A stretch of DNA of 64,000 nt from Penelope pileata. Taxonomy: Eukaryota; Chordata; Aves; Galliformes; Cracidae. Numbering within the stretch: position 1 is the stretch's first letter; each line of letters starts with the position of its first letter. Under the pieces are notes generated by a model, which worked only from the letters and a program-made list of their open reading frames with translations, did not search any database and had not been told where the DNA came from. The position numbers and the translations under genes are program-made. The DNA lies in NCBI GenBank assembly GCA_013396635.1, contig WBMW01000149.1, forward strand, positions 266,504 to 330,503, given 5' to 3'. Of the stretch, positions 1 through 13,469 are shown one piece after another.

Positions 1-613
1 TTTTTACAAAATATCATAAAGGTTAATTAGTCCACACTGCATCAAAAGTGGATATAGATGGTTACCTTTTGTCACTTCACACTATTGTCTTTCTCTTGAT
101 GAAGTTAATGAATGAGAAAACTAATCAAGAATATTTTTCTCATGGCCTTATTAATTAGAGGAAAGCTATTGTGTGAGAGAGGTTGGCCAGTGAAGGGAGT
201 ACTGGACAAGGAATCCAGAAACCATGATTTCTTTCATATTTTGCCAGTGGTCTGTGCTGTAATCTCATGAAAATTTAACTGCCTTGGCCCTGAACATCTC
301 CAACAATTCATCTTCTCTCCTTCAGCTGTAAACTCATTGGTTTGCAGAGAATTTATGGTGGCCAGTACAGTGAAGCCTTAGTCTTACTTCTGTAGATTAA
401 AGGAATTTGATCATTTTTCTATGCTTGATCTTAAACAGAGTTCTTAATGTTTAAAAGCTTGTGTATGGCAACAAGAGTTAATTTCCCTTAACATTTATCA
501 GGCTTGTGTTACATTTATGCTCCATTAATATGCAGTGGTAAATGTAAATGTACTTGAAGGATGTGCTTATTCCCTATGTTAGGCTTTACGCTTGTGTTTT
601 CCTTTCGTTACAG
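1..613 (+). other. ITGB8: ITGB8 intron (3' part)
   Basis: This is AT-rich non-coding sequence ending in a splice acceptor: a pyrimidine-rich stretch and the AG at 612-613, directly before the transmembrane-coding exon. The left edge is cut by the window. I see no other coding exon, repeat or RNA gene in it. Confidence 0.8.
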
Positions 614-777
614 AATGTTTCTCTGGACGAAGCTACTTTAGAGTGTTTTCCATAATCTTTATAGTTACATTTCTGATTGGGTTGCTTGTTGTACTTATCA
701 TCAGGCAGATAATTCTGCAGGGGAATAGCAATAAAGTTAAATCTTCAGCTGATTACAGAGTGTCTTCAACAAAGAAG
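614..777 (+). CDS. ITGB8: ITGB8 penultimate coding exon (membrane helix)
   Basis: The acceptor AG is at 612-613 and the donor GT at 778-779. The exon ends in phase 0 after AAG and encodes the transmembrane helix and the first part of the tail (SSADYRVSSTKK). Confidence 0.92.
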
Positions 778-993
778 GTAATTGATTTCAGAGCCATCAT
801 TTTCAGTAATTTATTTCTTGCATATAAAAGTTAGCTAATTGTTGATAAAAATTGTATCTTCTCCTTCAAGGATAAGATGTTTTTGCCTACTGTTTGTACA
901 AGAACAGTAACATACAGACGTGACAAACCAGAGGAAATAAATATCGACATCAGCAAGTTACGATTAAACGAAACTTTCAAGTGTGAATTCTGA
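614..993 (+). CDS. ITGB8: Integrin beta-8, C-terminal end (last two coding exons)
   Basis: This is the 3' end of ITGB8, the beta subunit of integrin alphaV-beta8, a plasma-membrane receptor that binds latent TGF-beta. Two exons are visible: 614-777 and 871-993, with stop TGA at 991-993. They are joined by a 93-base intron with GT at 778-779 and AG at 869-870. The first exon encodes a short juxtamembrane stretch, one hydrophobic membrane helix (core IIFIVTFLIGLLVVLIIRQ) and the start of the cytoplasmic tail. The second encodes the tail, with VCTRTVTYRRDKPEEI and the end LNETFKCEF. From memory this closely follows human beta-8, whose tail is unlike other beta integrins; no NPxY motif is present here. 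The extracellular domains lie upstream of the window. The identification is by recalled similarity, not by a search. Confidence 0.95.
871..993 (+). CDS. ITGB8: ITGB8 last coding exon
   Basis: The acceptor AG is at 869-870. The exon starts in phase 0 with DKMFLPTVCTR, encodes 40 residues and stops with TGA at 991-993. Confidence 0.92.
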   Translation, partial: DKMFLPTVCTRTVTYRRDKPEEINIDISKLRLNETFKCEF

Positions 994-1561
994 AGACTGT
1001 GTGTTTTCTGCAAATGTCTATTTCCATCATTCTCTACTTTTTAAAAGTTACCACTCTGTCAGCATCTGGACTGTTGCTGTTTGTTTTGTGTCATGCATTT
1101 TGTTGGATACTGTAACAAAGTGACATGTAAGCGTATTCACATAATGTGACTGTGTCTGAAACTATAGCTGCTGTATTTTAATTTTTATTTTTTTGAAAGA
1201 GGAATGTGCGTTACTACTGTTCAGGAATATTAGTGTTGATGTAGCACTTTAATGTATTCTAATTTATTTAGTTCTGGCATAGAATGTAGATATGAACAGG
1301 TCTGACAAAGCACTGATCTCACTCTTCTTGTAGCTAGTACTGATGTGCTCTGTGGGAATGGACAAAAACTGTGACTGAAATGTTAACATTGCTGTATATT
1401 ATAGCAATAGGTGAGACTATTCAAATGCTCTTAAATGGAGTAAATGGTACTTTTATTGTTCTCTCAGTTGACTAAATTCCACTGATTTGTCTGCTTTAGC
1501 CTCGTAGCTTTTCCTCATTACTTAATAAAAGTGACTGGATCGAATGAGTGCTTAGTTACTG

Positions 1562-1612
1562 GTGTGGGTGTATGGGTGTGTGTATAGACACACACACATG
1601 CACACACACACA
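1562..1612. repeat. TG/CA dinucleotide repeat with inverted halves
   Basis: A GT-rich run is followed directly by a CA-rich run. GTGTGTGT at 1576-1583, loop ATAG, and ACACACAC at 1588-1595 form a perfect 8-bp stem, so the tract can fold on itself as well as being a microsatellite. Confidence 0.85.
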
Positions 1613-2407
1613 GACATATATAGTTTTTTATGTTATATCACTTAAAGATAATTTATATCTGATAAAGAATAATTTTTAGCTTTTTTACTTTTTTCAGTAT
1701 AAAACCTTTATATGAATTATAAGATATTTGAAAAACTGAGCAGCTGCAGAAAATGAGTTCCTCTGTCCACCAGCATCACCTACATTGTAACCACTGCCAG
1801 CTGACTGGCCTCTGGAGTCAGCAGCATTACCTCCAATCAGATAAACTGCACCAGAGATGTGTTTGGTCTGCTAGCTACATGCCAGTGTTTTACCAAATAA
1901 GGGCTTATTCTTTTTGTATGGCAGACGTCAGTCTGATTTTACATGTGTGCTCTTTTTTTCTCTGTGAATTAGTAGGCAGGATTCATTTTCCTGAATCCTT
2001 ACTTTACCACTTCAATTTCTGTGGCTGTACATTGAGAAATGTGTCTGGTGTGATGTCACAAAGGATCTTCAGTTTGAAGGAAGGTGAGGAAAATAGAAGT
2101 TGTTTTCCCAAGAGAACTCATTAACTGACTTCATAAATGCAGGATCAAGTTCTGCCTTCAGAAGTGAGCAAGACTTCTAAACACAGTGGGACCAATATAA
2201 GCTCATCTGAGAGCAGAATTTGAGCTACAAGTTCAAGCAGAAGCGTTTTCTCACCCTTGAAACTGGTTATAGTGGTAGAAGGCATGGTATTGCTGTACAC
2301 TAATTGGAAGAATCAACCAACAGGCTCATTTACATACTTTATGTTGCCAAGATCCTAAGAAATTCTGATCAGTGTCCGTGAAATATGCACCAAAACCTTG
2401 CTGGTGG

Positions 2408-2437
2408 AAAAAAAAAAAAAAAGAAAGAAAGAAAGAA
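2408..2437. repeat. Poly(A)/(GAAA)n microsatellite
   Basis: A run of about 15 A is followed by several GAAA units. A second GAAA tract lies 360 bases downstream. Confidence 0.85.
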
Positions 2438-2796
2438 TTTAGTAAGACATTATGCAGTGTGTCATTTTAGCAATTTTAATTACTAGCACTAAATATTGAT
2501 CTGTAATTGCCACAGACAAGAGTTACAGAAACAAAGCAGGACCAGTTTATATGCAATTTGGTAGCAATAGTATATGGTAGAATTTTCTATTCAATATTTC
2601 TTCTGTAAATTCCCACTGAAATCTGAGGAGTATACAGGTGAAAGGAGGGCAAGATGCAGAACAGATAAGTGTTATGTGAGTGCTCACAATGGATTTTTTG
2701 GTTTATGCATCAAGTGAGGGATTGGGAAAAATAAAAAGAGGCAGTGGTCTTTCCATTAAATTGTCACAAAAGCTTTGAATTTTAGGACTTTTAAAA

Positions 2797-2832
2797 GAAA
2801 AAAAAGGGAAGAAAGAAAGAAAGAAAGAAAAG
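2797..2832. repeat. (GAAA)n microsatellite
   Basis: This is an A-rich tract ending in five or more GAAA units. It resembles the tract at 2408-2437. Confidence 0.85.
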
Positions 2833-5800
2833 TTGTAAACTGGGGTCTTAGTTGTTTCTGAGGCAGTCTTCAAAGCAGTCCATTAACTTTCCACCATTCA
2901 GGTAAAAGTGTCTCAGTTAAAGTAAAGGTGGTTGCCTTACGCTTACCCTGATTTTACTGATAACTTCATTGTAATATTAGCAACAGATTAATTCTGTCTG
3001 AAGAATTGCTCTGTAAAGTATCAGGGATACCTTGAACTTTCCTTTTCTTTTTAAAATGCACAGAACCATTTTCTTCCTATGTAAATTAACAGACTTTGAA
3101 ACATTGGCTTCAGTGGGATTAAGATAAAAAATGTACTACAGTTTGCTTACTATTGCCCTTGTCACAGTATTTTTGTGTAGGAAAAAAAGTCTCTGGTCAT
3201 CTATTTCACATAGCAAAATTAAACAAAGAAATAAAACCTCACTGGAGAATATCTGAGCGTTTAACAAAAGCTATGATTATGTTCTTTAAACAATGCAATA
3301 CAATTTTTTGAACAGAAAAGATTCCTCAGAATGTGTTTCTCATAACAGCCCTTAAGCCACTTACTGAAGTGACAGCTATTGTTTTTTCTCTAGAAATTAT
3401 TTTTTCACTGTTAGAGGGAGTTAAATCACATGGGTAGGGGACAATGCAGCTGGGATCTTTGTGGGAGAAAAATATGATCTGTAACACCCATCATCCAGAC
3501 ACTTCCCATTGCTGCCGCTTTTCTCCTGTAGCACTTTGTTGGCATTGCAGTGCTGCCTGTGCAGGGGCACAGCCAGTATTTCCCTATCAGACACCTGCCT
3601 GAGTGTGTGATGTGCTCTAGTCAAGCAGAGCAGGCTTGCAGGACAAATTGCAGTCTTACCTGCTTGCTGTCTTTAAGATTAAAAAACGAAAAAAAAAAAA
3701 AAAATTTACGGCTTTTTTTGCTTGCATCTCACTCATTTTTTTGCTGTATTGTAGAGGGAGCTAGTGAAAAAGAATAAGCTGCTGCTAATGTGACAGGTCA
3801 AGGCTTTTAGAAGGCCCATGGGGAGCCTATATAGAGCAGGATCCTTGGGAGGAAGCTTTGTTTCTGAGGATGGAATCCATCCATGAGAAACTCTGGCTTT
3901 ACTCAGTGCTTGTTTCCCTCTGCCTTTCACCATGTTTTTCAGAAGAGCTGCTGCAGGAGATGAATAGCCCAACAAAAGCCTCACTATTTAGGGAGCTGTG
4001 TTCCCTCAGCACATGACCTTAAATGAGAAAGCAGCCTGTAATTCACAAGGAATTTCCTCAGCAATCGCAGAAGGACTGTGCTTCCTACAGTGCTTAGTAT
4101 GGGAGATATCACAGGCAAATTAGTTCAGATTAGTTTTCAATGGATTGTGCATCAAAGATGCTCATAAAAATAGGGGGGAAATATCTAGCCTCAGAATAGC
4201 ATGTTTCAAACTTTCTAAATAAGACTTTGTATAGTAGGCTACAAAAAAATGAAAAAAGGTCAAATGATTTGACCGCATGCCTAAACCCAAACATACACTG
4301 ACAGATACTGTGGCACCTCGTTGCTGGTTTGCGGGGTTGATTCTAGATTTTCTGCTAGAAACAGAGCATCTTCATGACTCTTCACAGCAGATCTGTAAAT
4401 GTTAAAATCTATGTGTGTAATTTTCAGTTCTAATCCCACATAAATTTTATCTTTTATTAACTATGTAACATTTCAGAAGTGGTACATTCATACAATTAAA
4501 ACACATGCATCTTCAGATTTTTTAAAGACTCTGAGATGAAGAAATACTATGAGTTGATTATTTCCAAGCATCATGAGCATGTTAATAACATCACTATAGA
4601 AGTGTGTGGGAAAATAGCAGTTTCATCCAGAAAATGTGCAGATGGTATGTGAGAAATTTTCATTGTGCCCAGCTGAAATTCCCTTATGTTCACAAGCAAT
4701 GTTGCAAGTGGACCTTAAAAAGGAAGGACGTTTGTATAGGCATAGTTTACATGTTATCCATTATAATCAACTGGATTTATTTTTTCCTTTCTATGATGTC
4801 ATGAAAATTTGCTATGTAAAGCATTCTTTCAGACTGCAGCGGAAAAAAATATTTTCCCAGTCTAGTCATACATTTGTTTTCTGCTTAGTTTGCATGCTTA
4901 AATGCACGTGTGGCAAACTGTGGGAGGGAACGTGTGAAGCAGCTTCAGGCAGCCCTCACTCCTGGAGGTGGCCATAAGGAAAAGCGATGCCCAGGGCAGA
5001 GGGACGCAGGGGCTCCCAAGCAGGCACAATGCCCCTCGCAATTCCTCATCCCGACAGAGATGGCGCTCTGGGACCATATTTCTCTATTTGTCAGGGCAGG
5101 AGGCCTCTTCAGAGCAGGTTGTCCGAGGTGCTTGGCCGCACATTAGAGATGCGTGACGACGTGCAGTCCACAGTCGTCAACATTGCAGTCTTTTTGCATC
5201 TTTACTCATCGAAAAAATGCTTGCATATAACCTGCCAAGGTACTGTAAGCCTGAGCACTGCAGACCTTCTTGAGACTTTATGAGAAATCTTTGAGCATCT
5301 GTCTGATGACCTCCCCAGCCCCAGGATCTGCACTGACCAGCCTTGAGGAGAGTTTTCTATAGCTGGGAAGGGCACTTCTTATTAAGACGTTAATACTGAA
5401 TGAGTGCTGTGTGACATTTACTCTGCTCTATGGATGAAATATAGTGCCAGTGTTCTTGCTGTCCCTTTGAAATAGAAGAGTAAGATCTATTTGGTGAGCA
5501 GGAGTGGAGCAGTAGTTAAGAATGACACTACTTTTGCATAGTAATCTTATCACTGCTCGATGCACAGACGTTTCATGGATATTACAGAGAACTGAAAATC
5601 ATGGAGAGGAAAAAAGTTTAAAAGTAGCTAGTGTGAATGCATTTCTATAGTGAGCCAAATCAGTGGGATTTCACTGAGTGCAAGCCAGCTCAGAATGATT
5701 GGTATTTCTGGGGGTAAAAAAAAAAAAAAGTTATTAAAAAAAAATAGTAGATACTTAAGTTTTAGAAGTGCTGCTCTGGAATATATTTTCTCTTTGTTTT

Positions 5801-6500
5801 CTTTTCTGCACACACTGTTAAAAAAAGGTACCTACTTATAATTTTTTTAAAAAAATCTGACATTTGTTAAAACAATAGCTTCTACTCAAATGCTAACTTT
5901 TCATTGCGATGCCTATATTGTATTTGAACTGTTCCAGTTATATTTTGAACGGAGAGGCTGAATGATGAAAGATTCATTTAGGAAGGCATTTGTTTTGGAA
6001 GAATTCACTGTGCTAGCATCTTCACTTTTACCTACTGCTGCTTCTAAAAATAAAGCTACTTCAAAGTGTCTTATTTAGCAATGATGTGACAACTATTAAT
6101 AATACTACGGTTTTTAACTTTCTATTTAACATATGCTACCTTTTGTAAAAAAATTATATACAGATAAATAATGTTTCTCTAGATTTTATGCATAGAGAAT
6201 GTTAGGAAGGGAAGAGGGTTTAAATACATCGGTAACTTCTTACATTTTCCATTTTAAATGATACTTTTAAATCACTACTTTTGTTTGTCTGGAAATATAC
6301 TAAATTTTTTATTATTTAAAATAGTATACTTTTATGGCTGTTTATTAATTTCAGTTGACTACTAACTTCTATTTTGATATTTATTAATGAGTTGACAGTG
6401 TAGTATATTGAGATGTTTATTTTTCTATCAGAGCTGTAACAACTATGACATAGCATTATTTTAATGCAACATCATTGTACTTGCTCTCTAAAAAAATAAA

Positions 6501-9500
6501 ATCAATATTTAATCTGTATGGAATTTTCATATTTTTAATGCCTAAGATATCTGCGGTAAGCTACAGAAGAGATGCTCACTTCTTAAAAAAGTGAAATGTT
6601 TTCTTTAGGATGTGTAGATTTGTCCGAAAAAAGGAAGCAGATGCTTTTTGAATGGTGTAATATCATGTCAGGAGAGATCAAGCTAAATACAAGGGATACC
6701 CTGCTCATCAGATGTAAGCAAACAGATGAACGCGCATTCAAGATGGGGACAAGAAAATACTTCCTGCAGAAATATAATCTATATGTTAATAAATGGTTAC
6801 AATATCTTTCTACTTTGCTCTGCTTTCATGGCAGAGGAGCTCCTGCCCTAGGGATGGGTCAGTTTCTTGCAGATGCCTCTTCTGTGCCGCTCGCAGCAGA
6901 CCCAGCTTGCTTTATGAGTTTTCGTGAAAACGCATCAGTAGATTGAGATGCCTCTGTTCAACTGCAGAATTGCTAATAGCATATGCTTTGCAGAACACTA
7001 TGACATGTCTCACAGAAATCACTGGTAAAAGTAACGGATGGACTTTGCTCCTGCAGAGCAGGAGCTTTGGGCAAAAATAAGTAATCCCATGTTTCTAAGA
7101 TCCAGGTTTTGCTCAGAGGGTAGGAGAGAGGTAGAATCAAATGATGACTGATACATGCCCAGTAATTATGCCAAATTGTGTTCAAGTCTTAACAGTATAA
7201 CAGAAAAATACAGCAGTAAAATACTGGGAAAAGGGGTACTGCAAACCTAGAAAGAAAAAATACATCACTATCACGATAGCAGTCCATACATCTTTGTTGC
7301 TTTTTCTGTCAAATCAAGGAATTTAATCCCAATATGAGCCTGATGAGACAGAGGCTGAGGAATTTCCTTTTGCGGAGGCAGAAGATACATAAGCATTCAC
7401 TAACATGCAGAGCAAGCACGTGCAACCAGTCCCACAAACTGAGAAAAAACATATTTTCCACAATGTTCCCTGTGTGGAGGGAACATTAATGTTGTCAGCA
7501 ACTCTGAGTAAACATCAGCCTATATCAGACACACAGTTCAAGCATATAGCTTGAGCTACAGACACAGGGCTGTTTTTTGCCACTTGATTTGTAATCTCAA
7601 AGTCAGCATTAACACTAACCTTAAGTCTCTGACAGACTGCCACCAAGCAGCGTTGCATACCCTGTATGTTGTGGAATGATGGTAAGTGATCTGTATGAAG
7701 CCTTCTGTCCTTCCTATGTCCTGAAATCCAGTAGTTAAAACACACCTATATACCTTAAAATATCCAGGTAGCAGTACAACTTGACACTGGCAGCATTATA
7801 TTTAGCCTGTTTCCATTCACATCCATGAAGTTGTCAGTGAGGGCACAACAGTGCTCTAACTTGATGTCAATGTAACACAAATGCTATTTTATTGCAGATA
7901 CCATTGACCAGAAAAAGGCTTGCTGCTCAAGCTCTCCAAAGAGGAAAGAAATCTAAGTTACAGCCTCTAAAGCCGGAGGAGGAAAGGAATCCTGATTTCA
8001 GCCACTTTTTTGACACCAGTCATGTATGTGCACACTGTTACAGAATTTCTCTCCCTGCATGATTCCCATTGTGGTAGGTGCAGAATTTGTCCTGATATAT
8101 AGAGAGGATGGGAAGACAAAAGTTTGGCATTAGGGGGCTGCTGCATGTAAGTTATCTGCTCAGCACAGCTGTTTGAGTAAAGATCGGAATACGCATGGTG
8201 ACAGCCAGAAGGCAATTAGAATTGCGAATAAAAGCTTTGTTAACAGACCGGTTTTAACTAGGAAGGAGTTAATCTGAAAAATGGGTGTTTTTTTCTCCTT
8301 CCAGGTCTACAGCAAAGACAAGAACCTTGGAAACACACTTCTGCTACCCTGGGTTTGAAACCAAATATTTTAAATGTACTGTATGAATTAAACAGAAAAT
8401 CTAGCTTTACAGAAACCCAAATGGTCTGGAGCTGTGTTTAGAGCACAGGTATCCTCAGTGCAGCGCGTAGGCCTGACTGCTTATTTTCTGCTTGGGAGCC
8501 CTGGGTTGGTCCAAATTCTGCCTGTTCAGAATTCATGTTGCCTAGACATAGGCTGAAAGTCTGATTTATTAGTTCTAGAGGCTCAACATTATCATCTCCC
8601 GGCGCTTTATCCCAGGGAAACAATGATGGGTGGCAGAAAGCAACGTTCCTGCTTGCAAACCATTCATCATCTGCTCAGCCCAGAGGCCTCTAGCTGTTTT
8701 CTTGGCCTTGAACTTGATGATTCATGAAGGACAGTTACTGTTTAATAAGACGACGTGAATGCAAGCTGATAAAGCTAAATGATTAACCACAAAAATATAA
8801 TGTTGCCAAGTTATGTCACATTATGCATATTGAAATCAGGGCATGTGATGTACTTCTTTCAGCTTTGCAGCTTGCCAAGTTCCCTTTTCGAGCCCCTAAC
8901 CAACACTTCATCCTAAGCCTCTGTTTATGCCTCAGCAGTCTGGAGAGCCCAGGACCTGTTCCTGACAGGGATTCCTGGGCTCCCAGAACTGCTCACAGGA
9001 GCAGCCTTTTCCTCAAATCCCCTTCTGACTCTTTAGTCTTTGACCACAGCCTTAACACATCCATTTTGAAGGCATCACTGAGGGTGCAAGATGGGTGGTT
9101 TAACTGCAACACAGACAGGACAAGTCAGTGAATAGGTTTTCAGTGGAATTTTTAGACACATTTCCTTTATTCTGCTTTAGACAAAAGAGGATTTTTAAAG
9201 ACTTCTACAACTTAAACATGTTGCTCTCTACAGCTTTTGTTTGTCTTCTGTCCTTCCGTCCACAGATGCACATTCTGCATCTGTGGCAGGGCTCCTATGT
9301 GGGGAAAAAGAGAAAAAAAAAGGGCAAAAATAAGTACTTCCCGTATTTCCCTCAAATTTGTGCTATCTGAAATTTTGCTTTCCTTGAAAATTGGAGGCAC
9401 TGAGTCAGAGCACTTCATCAGTGAACAGCTGATTTATCATCAGGAGAATTTTATTCGGGGTGGGGAGCAGACAGGAACAAGTCCATATCTGTAGAGCAAA

Positions 9501-12500
9501 GCTAAACAGAGCACCTCCCAACCTGGTCAGATGCAATCATACTCCTCTTCTCCTTTCCAGTGTTAGGGAGTCAGGTCTATTCCTTAGTGAGCTAGCCAGT
9601 CCTAAACTTTAAATCTGACACCTTCACGGCTTCTGCAAGGTATATGCAACACACAAAACCCAAAGACATTTCCTTTCACATGTTGCCACTCTGATGACAA
9701 TTCTTACTACTTGTAAATATTTCTTCATGTATATCTTTATGTTTGCATATTCCATCCAAATTAACTTTTCTTCAGCGTCAAGAAACCCATCTCTAATCCC
9801 TGAAAACCTGTCAGACCAAGCTATATATATGTATATACTAATAGGTACTATATATACAGATACAGTCTCATATACTTCTTTATATACATATATTTAAAAT
9901 GGGATTTCTCCCATACTTTCTCATGCATAGCAAGATCTTCCTTTAAAAATTCCTGTATTTGTCCAAGATTCTCATGGTGGCTTGGCTGCTATCATGTTGA
10001 AATCACGACTTCAAGTGATCCCCAATATTCATCTCCTTGAGCCTTTGCACTTTCCTGTTTATCTTTTCTGGCTGCTATCCTTCATGTTATACCTTAATCA
10101 TGGAAGACAAACGCAGCACCCTGCACAGTGGATTCTTGGTTCATGACTGATTCTAGTCATGGCATTATGAATAAGGAACAAATATCTCTTCAGGCAGTTT
10201 ATTCTCCATGCCTGCAAGAGTAAGATCTTGGTTTCCAGCAAGGAAAGAGTCACTAGATCAAAGAAAAGAAAAGATAACATCAGGTGATCTTTCAAACAAA
10301 AACAAATAAAATTCTCAGAAGGAAAACTGTCGTATGTCAGAGAATGTTTTTTGGTGTCTAAAATGAAAACCAATTACCTTAATTTCCCTTTCCCATTTCC
10401 CCTACCAAAAAAAAAAAAGTGTTTCAGGAGTTTTGTCGGAAGTTCAATGCCATGAAACTGCTGGATCCTTGTGGTTCAGCTGAAGAATGTGATAGAATCG
10501 AACGTGCTGAGCATTCTTCAATATTGACTCCTTAAGCTTCCCTTTGATATCAGGTATAACATATTAGGAAAGCTAATGTTTGTAATGTGTTGTCTGTCTC
10601 CTTCAAAAACCGGTGATCTTATGGTACCTGTTTGGTGAGACAGAACATAAGAAGCTTGTTTGTCTTAGCTGATGTTCCCTCCTGAATCACAAAGGATTTG
10701 TGCAAGCAACTATTGCAGAGTATTTTACATTTTCTATTTATACCCTTTTCACTCACTGAAAAATTAGCTTGTATGTGAACTACCTGAAAATGATGCAATG
10801 TAGACTTCACTGTGCTACCCAGGAATTTTGCTTGCCTGGTTAGCTGGCATTTCAGCAAGTGTGTTAATCAAAAATGTACTCTGATATTCTGTGGAGGAAA
10901 AAAAGTTTATCAAATGACTGTCAACATAGCTTAAAATATCTTGAAGGAAAATGCGTTACTGAGTGTAATTGCTATCATTTAAGCTATTTTATACATTTGG
11001 TGACCTAGTTTGTATGGAATTTGTGTGCTTTTATCCTGCCAAATTTTACTCCCTACTTGCTTTTTGCCCAGTTACTCCTGCTTCTCTAGGCCAATGCAGG
11101 TGCTTGCCAACAAAGTGAAGCCTGCAATGTCCTTTAAACTAGCGAGGAAAGGAAACTGTTTTTCTAATCAAGCTTGGAAAAGTTGACAATGTTATAACTT
11201 CACTATGCTTACAACACCTGTATTATTGCAGTTTTATTGGATATGAAATTTATAGTTAAACTTTATGTAGCTACTCCTGAAGTTTAGCATACCTGAAACC
11301 TTGATAATTAGAGGTTATTAAAGCAGAGACTTTTTCTGAATGTTTGAATCCCTTTGAGATGTCCCTTGCAGCAATCTCTTTTCTTTGTAGCTTCTATTTA
11401 GTTTGCAGATATCCTCCTGTCATTACAACTCTGCCTTCTCTCCAGTCCTGTACAGGATACAGTGAATACTTCAGAGAAAGTTCCCACCGGAGTCCCAGTG
11501 TCCAGCTTTTCTTCAGAGCAAAAAGTTTTTGCCTCCAGAACTTCCTACATTACCTCTTCTCCATGTTGTTGATGCTTACCTGAATAATAGTTACATGTTG
11601 CCCACTGCTTCTAAGATTTATCAACTTTGAACCAAGTAGGCAAATTGTATGTTTGTCATGCTGGATGAGAGCACCTTCCCCCTCCTCCCTTCTTGCTGGG
11701 CATCCCACTCACAGAACAACATCCTCATTAAGAGAAGGCACATGTAAACCAGCTGAGAGAAACCTGATACTGTAGTCTTGTTTCCTTTCACTTGTTAGCA
11801 TTATGTTCTGGGATATCTTCTCTGTCAGCTTAGTTCTCTGTAGAAGTAGGTTGATTTTATGAAGACTAAACTGTTCAGCAGCGTAAGGTGTCCTCAATGA
11901 ACATCTCCATTAGCCCACTTTCCTCTGGGTCAGCTATTCTACCATGACAGCCATACACGCAGACAGTAGATGCCCACAGGGACTCATAAGTCTCTCTCCT
12001 CTCAAGGAAATTGCTTCTGGAGTTCTTTCTTCCTTTCATCTTCTTGAATAGCTGCAAGAGCAATTCCTGAAGCAGTCCCTTTTGCCAGCTTTCTTCCATT
12101 AAGTGCACGCACACAACCAAAAGCATAAAAACTGTTACCAACCACTTCCACTCCCATCCCTCTGCAATAGCGCAAAAAAATAAATAAATAAAAATAAATA
12201 AATAAACCTTGTCCAGCTACTTCTAGACTCCTACTCACTCCATGCTAGAACCAGCCCCAATGAAGTCATTTTCCCCTGGCCTCTGGCTTTATACCTGTGG
12301 CTGGCTGGCCTCCTCCTACTTGTCCCACCCTAAATTCTTCCCAGATGGGTTGTTGTCCTTGAATGCCCTTGGTTGGGTACTTGATTGGCTGGTTTGCATC
12401 TTGGCTCTATACAGACTGTTCTAGAAAAGGGAAAATTTTGTAAAGGGGATATTGAATTAGTCCTGTAACCTGCTGAGTAATAGGAAGGGTATAGAAACAA

Positions 12501-13469
12501 ATATTGATTTAAGGAGACAGTAAAATTTACAATTGAAAGGGCTGTAATACGTTTAATTTTTCTATAATAGAACTAAGTTCTTTAGCTCCGAGGACAGCCT
12601 ACTACTTCATTTTAGCTTTTCTGCCTTCTGACTAGTTTACAGCTTCCCGTAGTGGGGAAGGTACTTTGAGCATCCCAGCAAATCTGCCGCCTCCTGGTTG
12701 AATCTCTATCCATTCCCTCTGCTTCACAACACAGTTCCTTCAGCATCTAAGCCTGGTTTCCTATGAATTATTTCTGTTCCTTTTGGTCTCTATACCTTCC
12801 TATCTTTGGAACTTCTGAAAAAGTATTTTTTAAGAGGAAAAAAGAACACCCTACTTGGTGGTTGGCTAACTTAGAAAGTGCCTAGAAATCGGAGGAGTTT
12901 TCCCAGTTTTGGGGGTCAGATTAAGGGAGCATGCCCAAGTCATATAGATGACAAAGCTTTTATATATAGTCCCTAGACTGTCCTGCTGTCAATTGTTCCA
13001 TCTGATAACCAGGTCACTTGGTAGATGGGGCACCCAGAATTACAAGCTGAATTTTTAACTAGAAACCGCTATGACAAAGAAAAGGATTGTATCTAAACAT
13101 TAAATTAAGACAGGAGCAAGAGTGCCTCTGAAAAAAATTGTAACAAAGATTATCATGTCCTCTGCTGAAGTGAGCATCACCTTAAAGATGGTCTTTTAGG
13201 GTAGGAAATCATGATATTATTCCTAGGCTTTGTTCAAAGGCTAAAGTTCTAAACTTAAAAATTTTGGCAGAGATTCCTTTTGGCACAGCACAGGCTCAAG
13301 TGCACTCCTACGTTTGTTGAATCCCAAGAAGTGGAAAATGTAAAAATATGACAAGACTATGGGGATAGCTCTGAAAGTAAGACTCAGCATGGCAAAATTC
13401 TATTAAGATATTTTCCACAGGATGAATCTCTAAGGTTTTTCCAAGTGGAGTGAGTATTTGGATTAAGGT
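6501..13469. other. Intergenic sequence, no gene recognised
   Basis: Only short reading frames are present, with no recognisable domain, and I see no clear transposon. Low-complexity tracts include AT-rich sequence near 9820-9895 and an AAAT/AAATA run at 12174-12207. A stretch near 8560-8830 has several AT-core, homeodomain-like motifs but no firm identity. Confidence 0.6.
12174..12207. repeat. (AAAT)n microsatellite
   Basis: A short A run is followed by tandem AAAT units with one interruption. Confidence 0.85.

Larger units (their letters stand above)
994..6500 (+). other. ITGB8: Probable ITGB8 3' UTR (end uncertain)
   Basis: No coding sequence is recognisable after the ITGB8 stop. Mammalian ITGB8 has a very long 3' UTR, so one is expected here. 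AATAAA hexamers occur at 1524-1529, 6049-6054 and 6495-6500. The stretch 5850-6540 is extremely AT-rich, as is common near 3' UTR ends. The distal boundary is my inference and the UTR could end as early as about 1.55 kb. Short reading frames here, such as one of 123 codons at 1753-2124, look like chance. Confidence 0.5.

Noticed and set aside
1753..2124. 123-codon frame after ITGB8
   Set aside because: It lies in the probable 3' UTR and shows no family resemblance; its length is within chance for this size of sequence.
6596..6946. 116-codon frame on the + strand
   Set aside because: It has no recognisable motif, promoter or splice context and is a single isolated frame.
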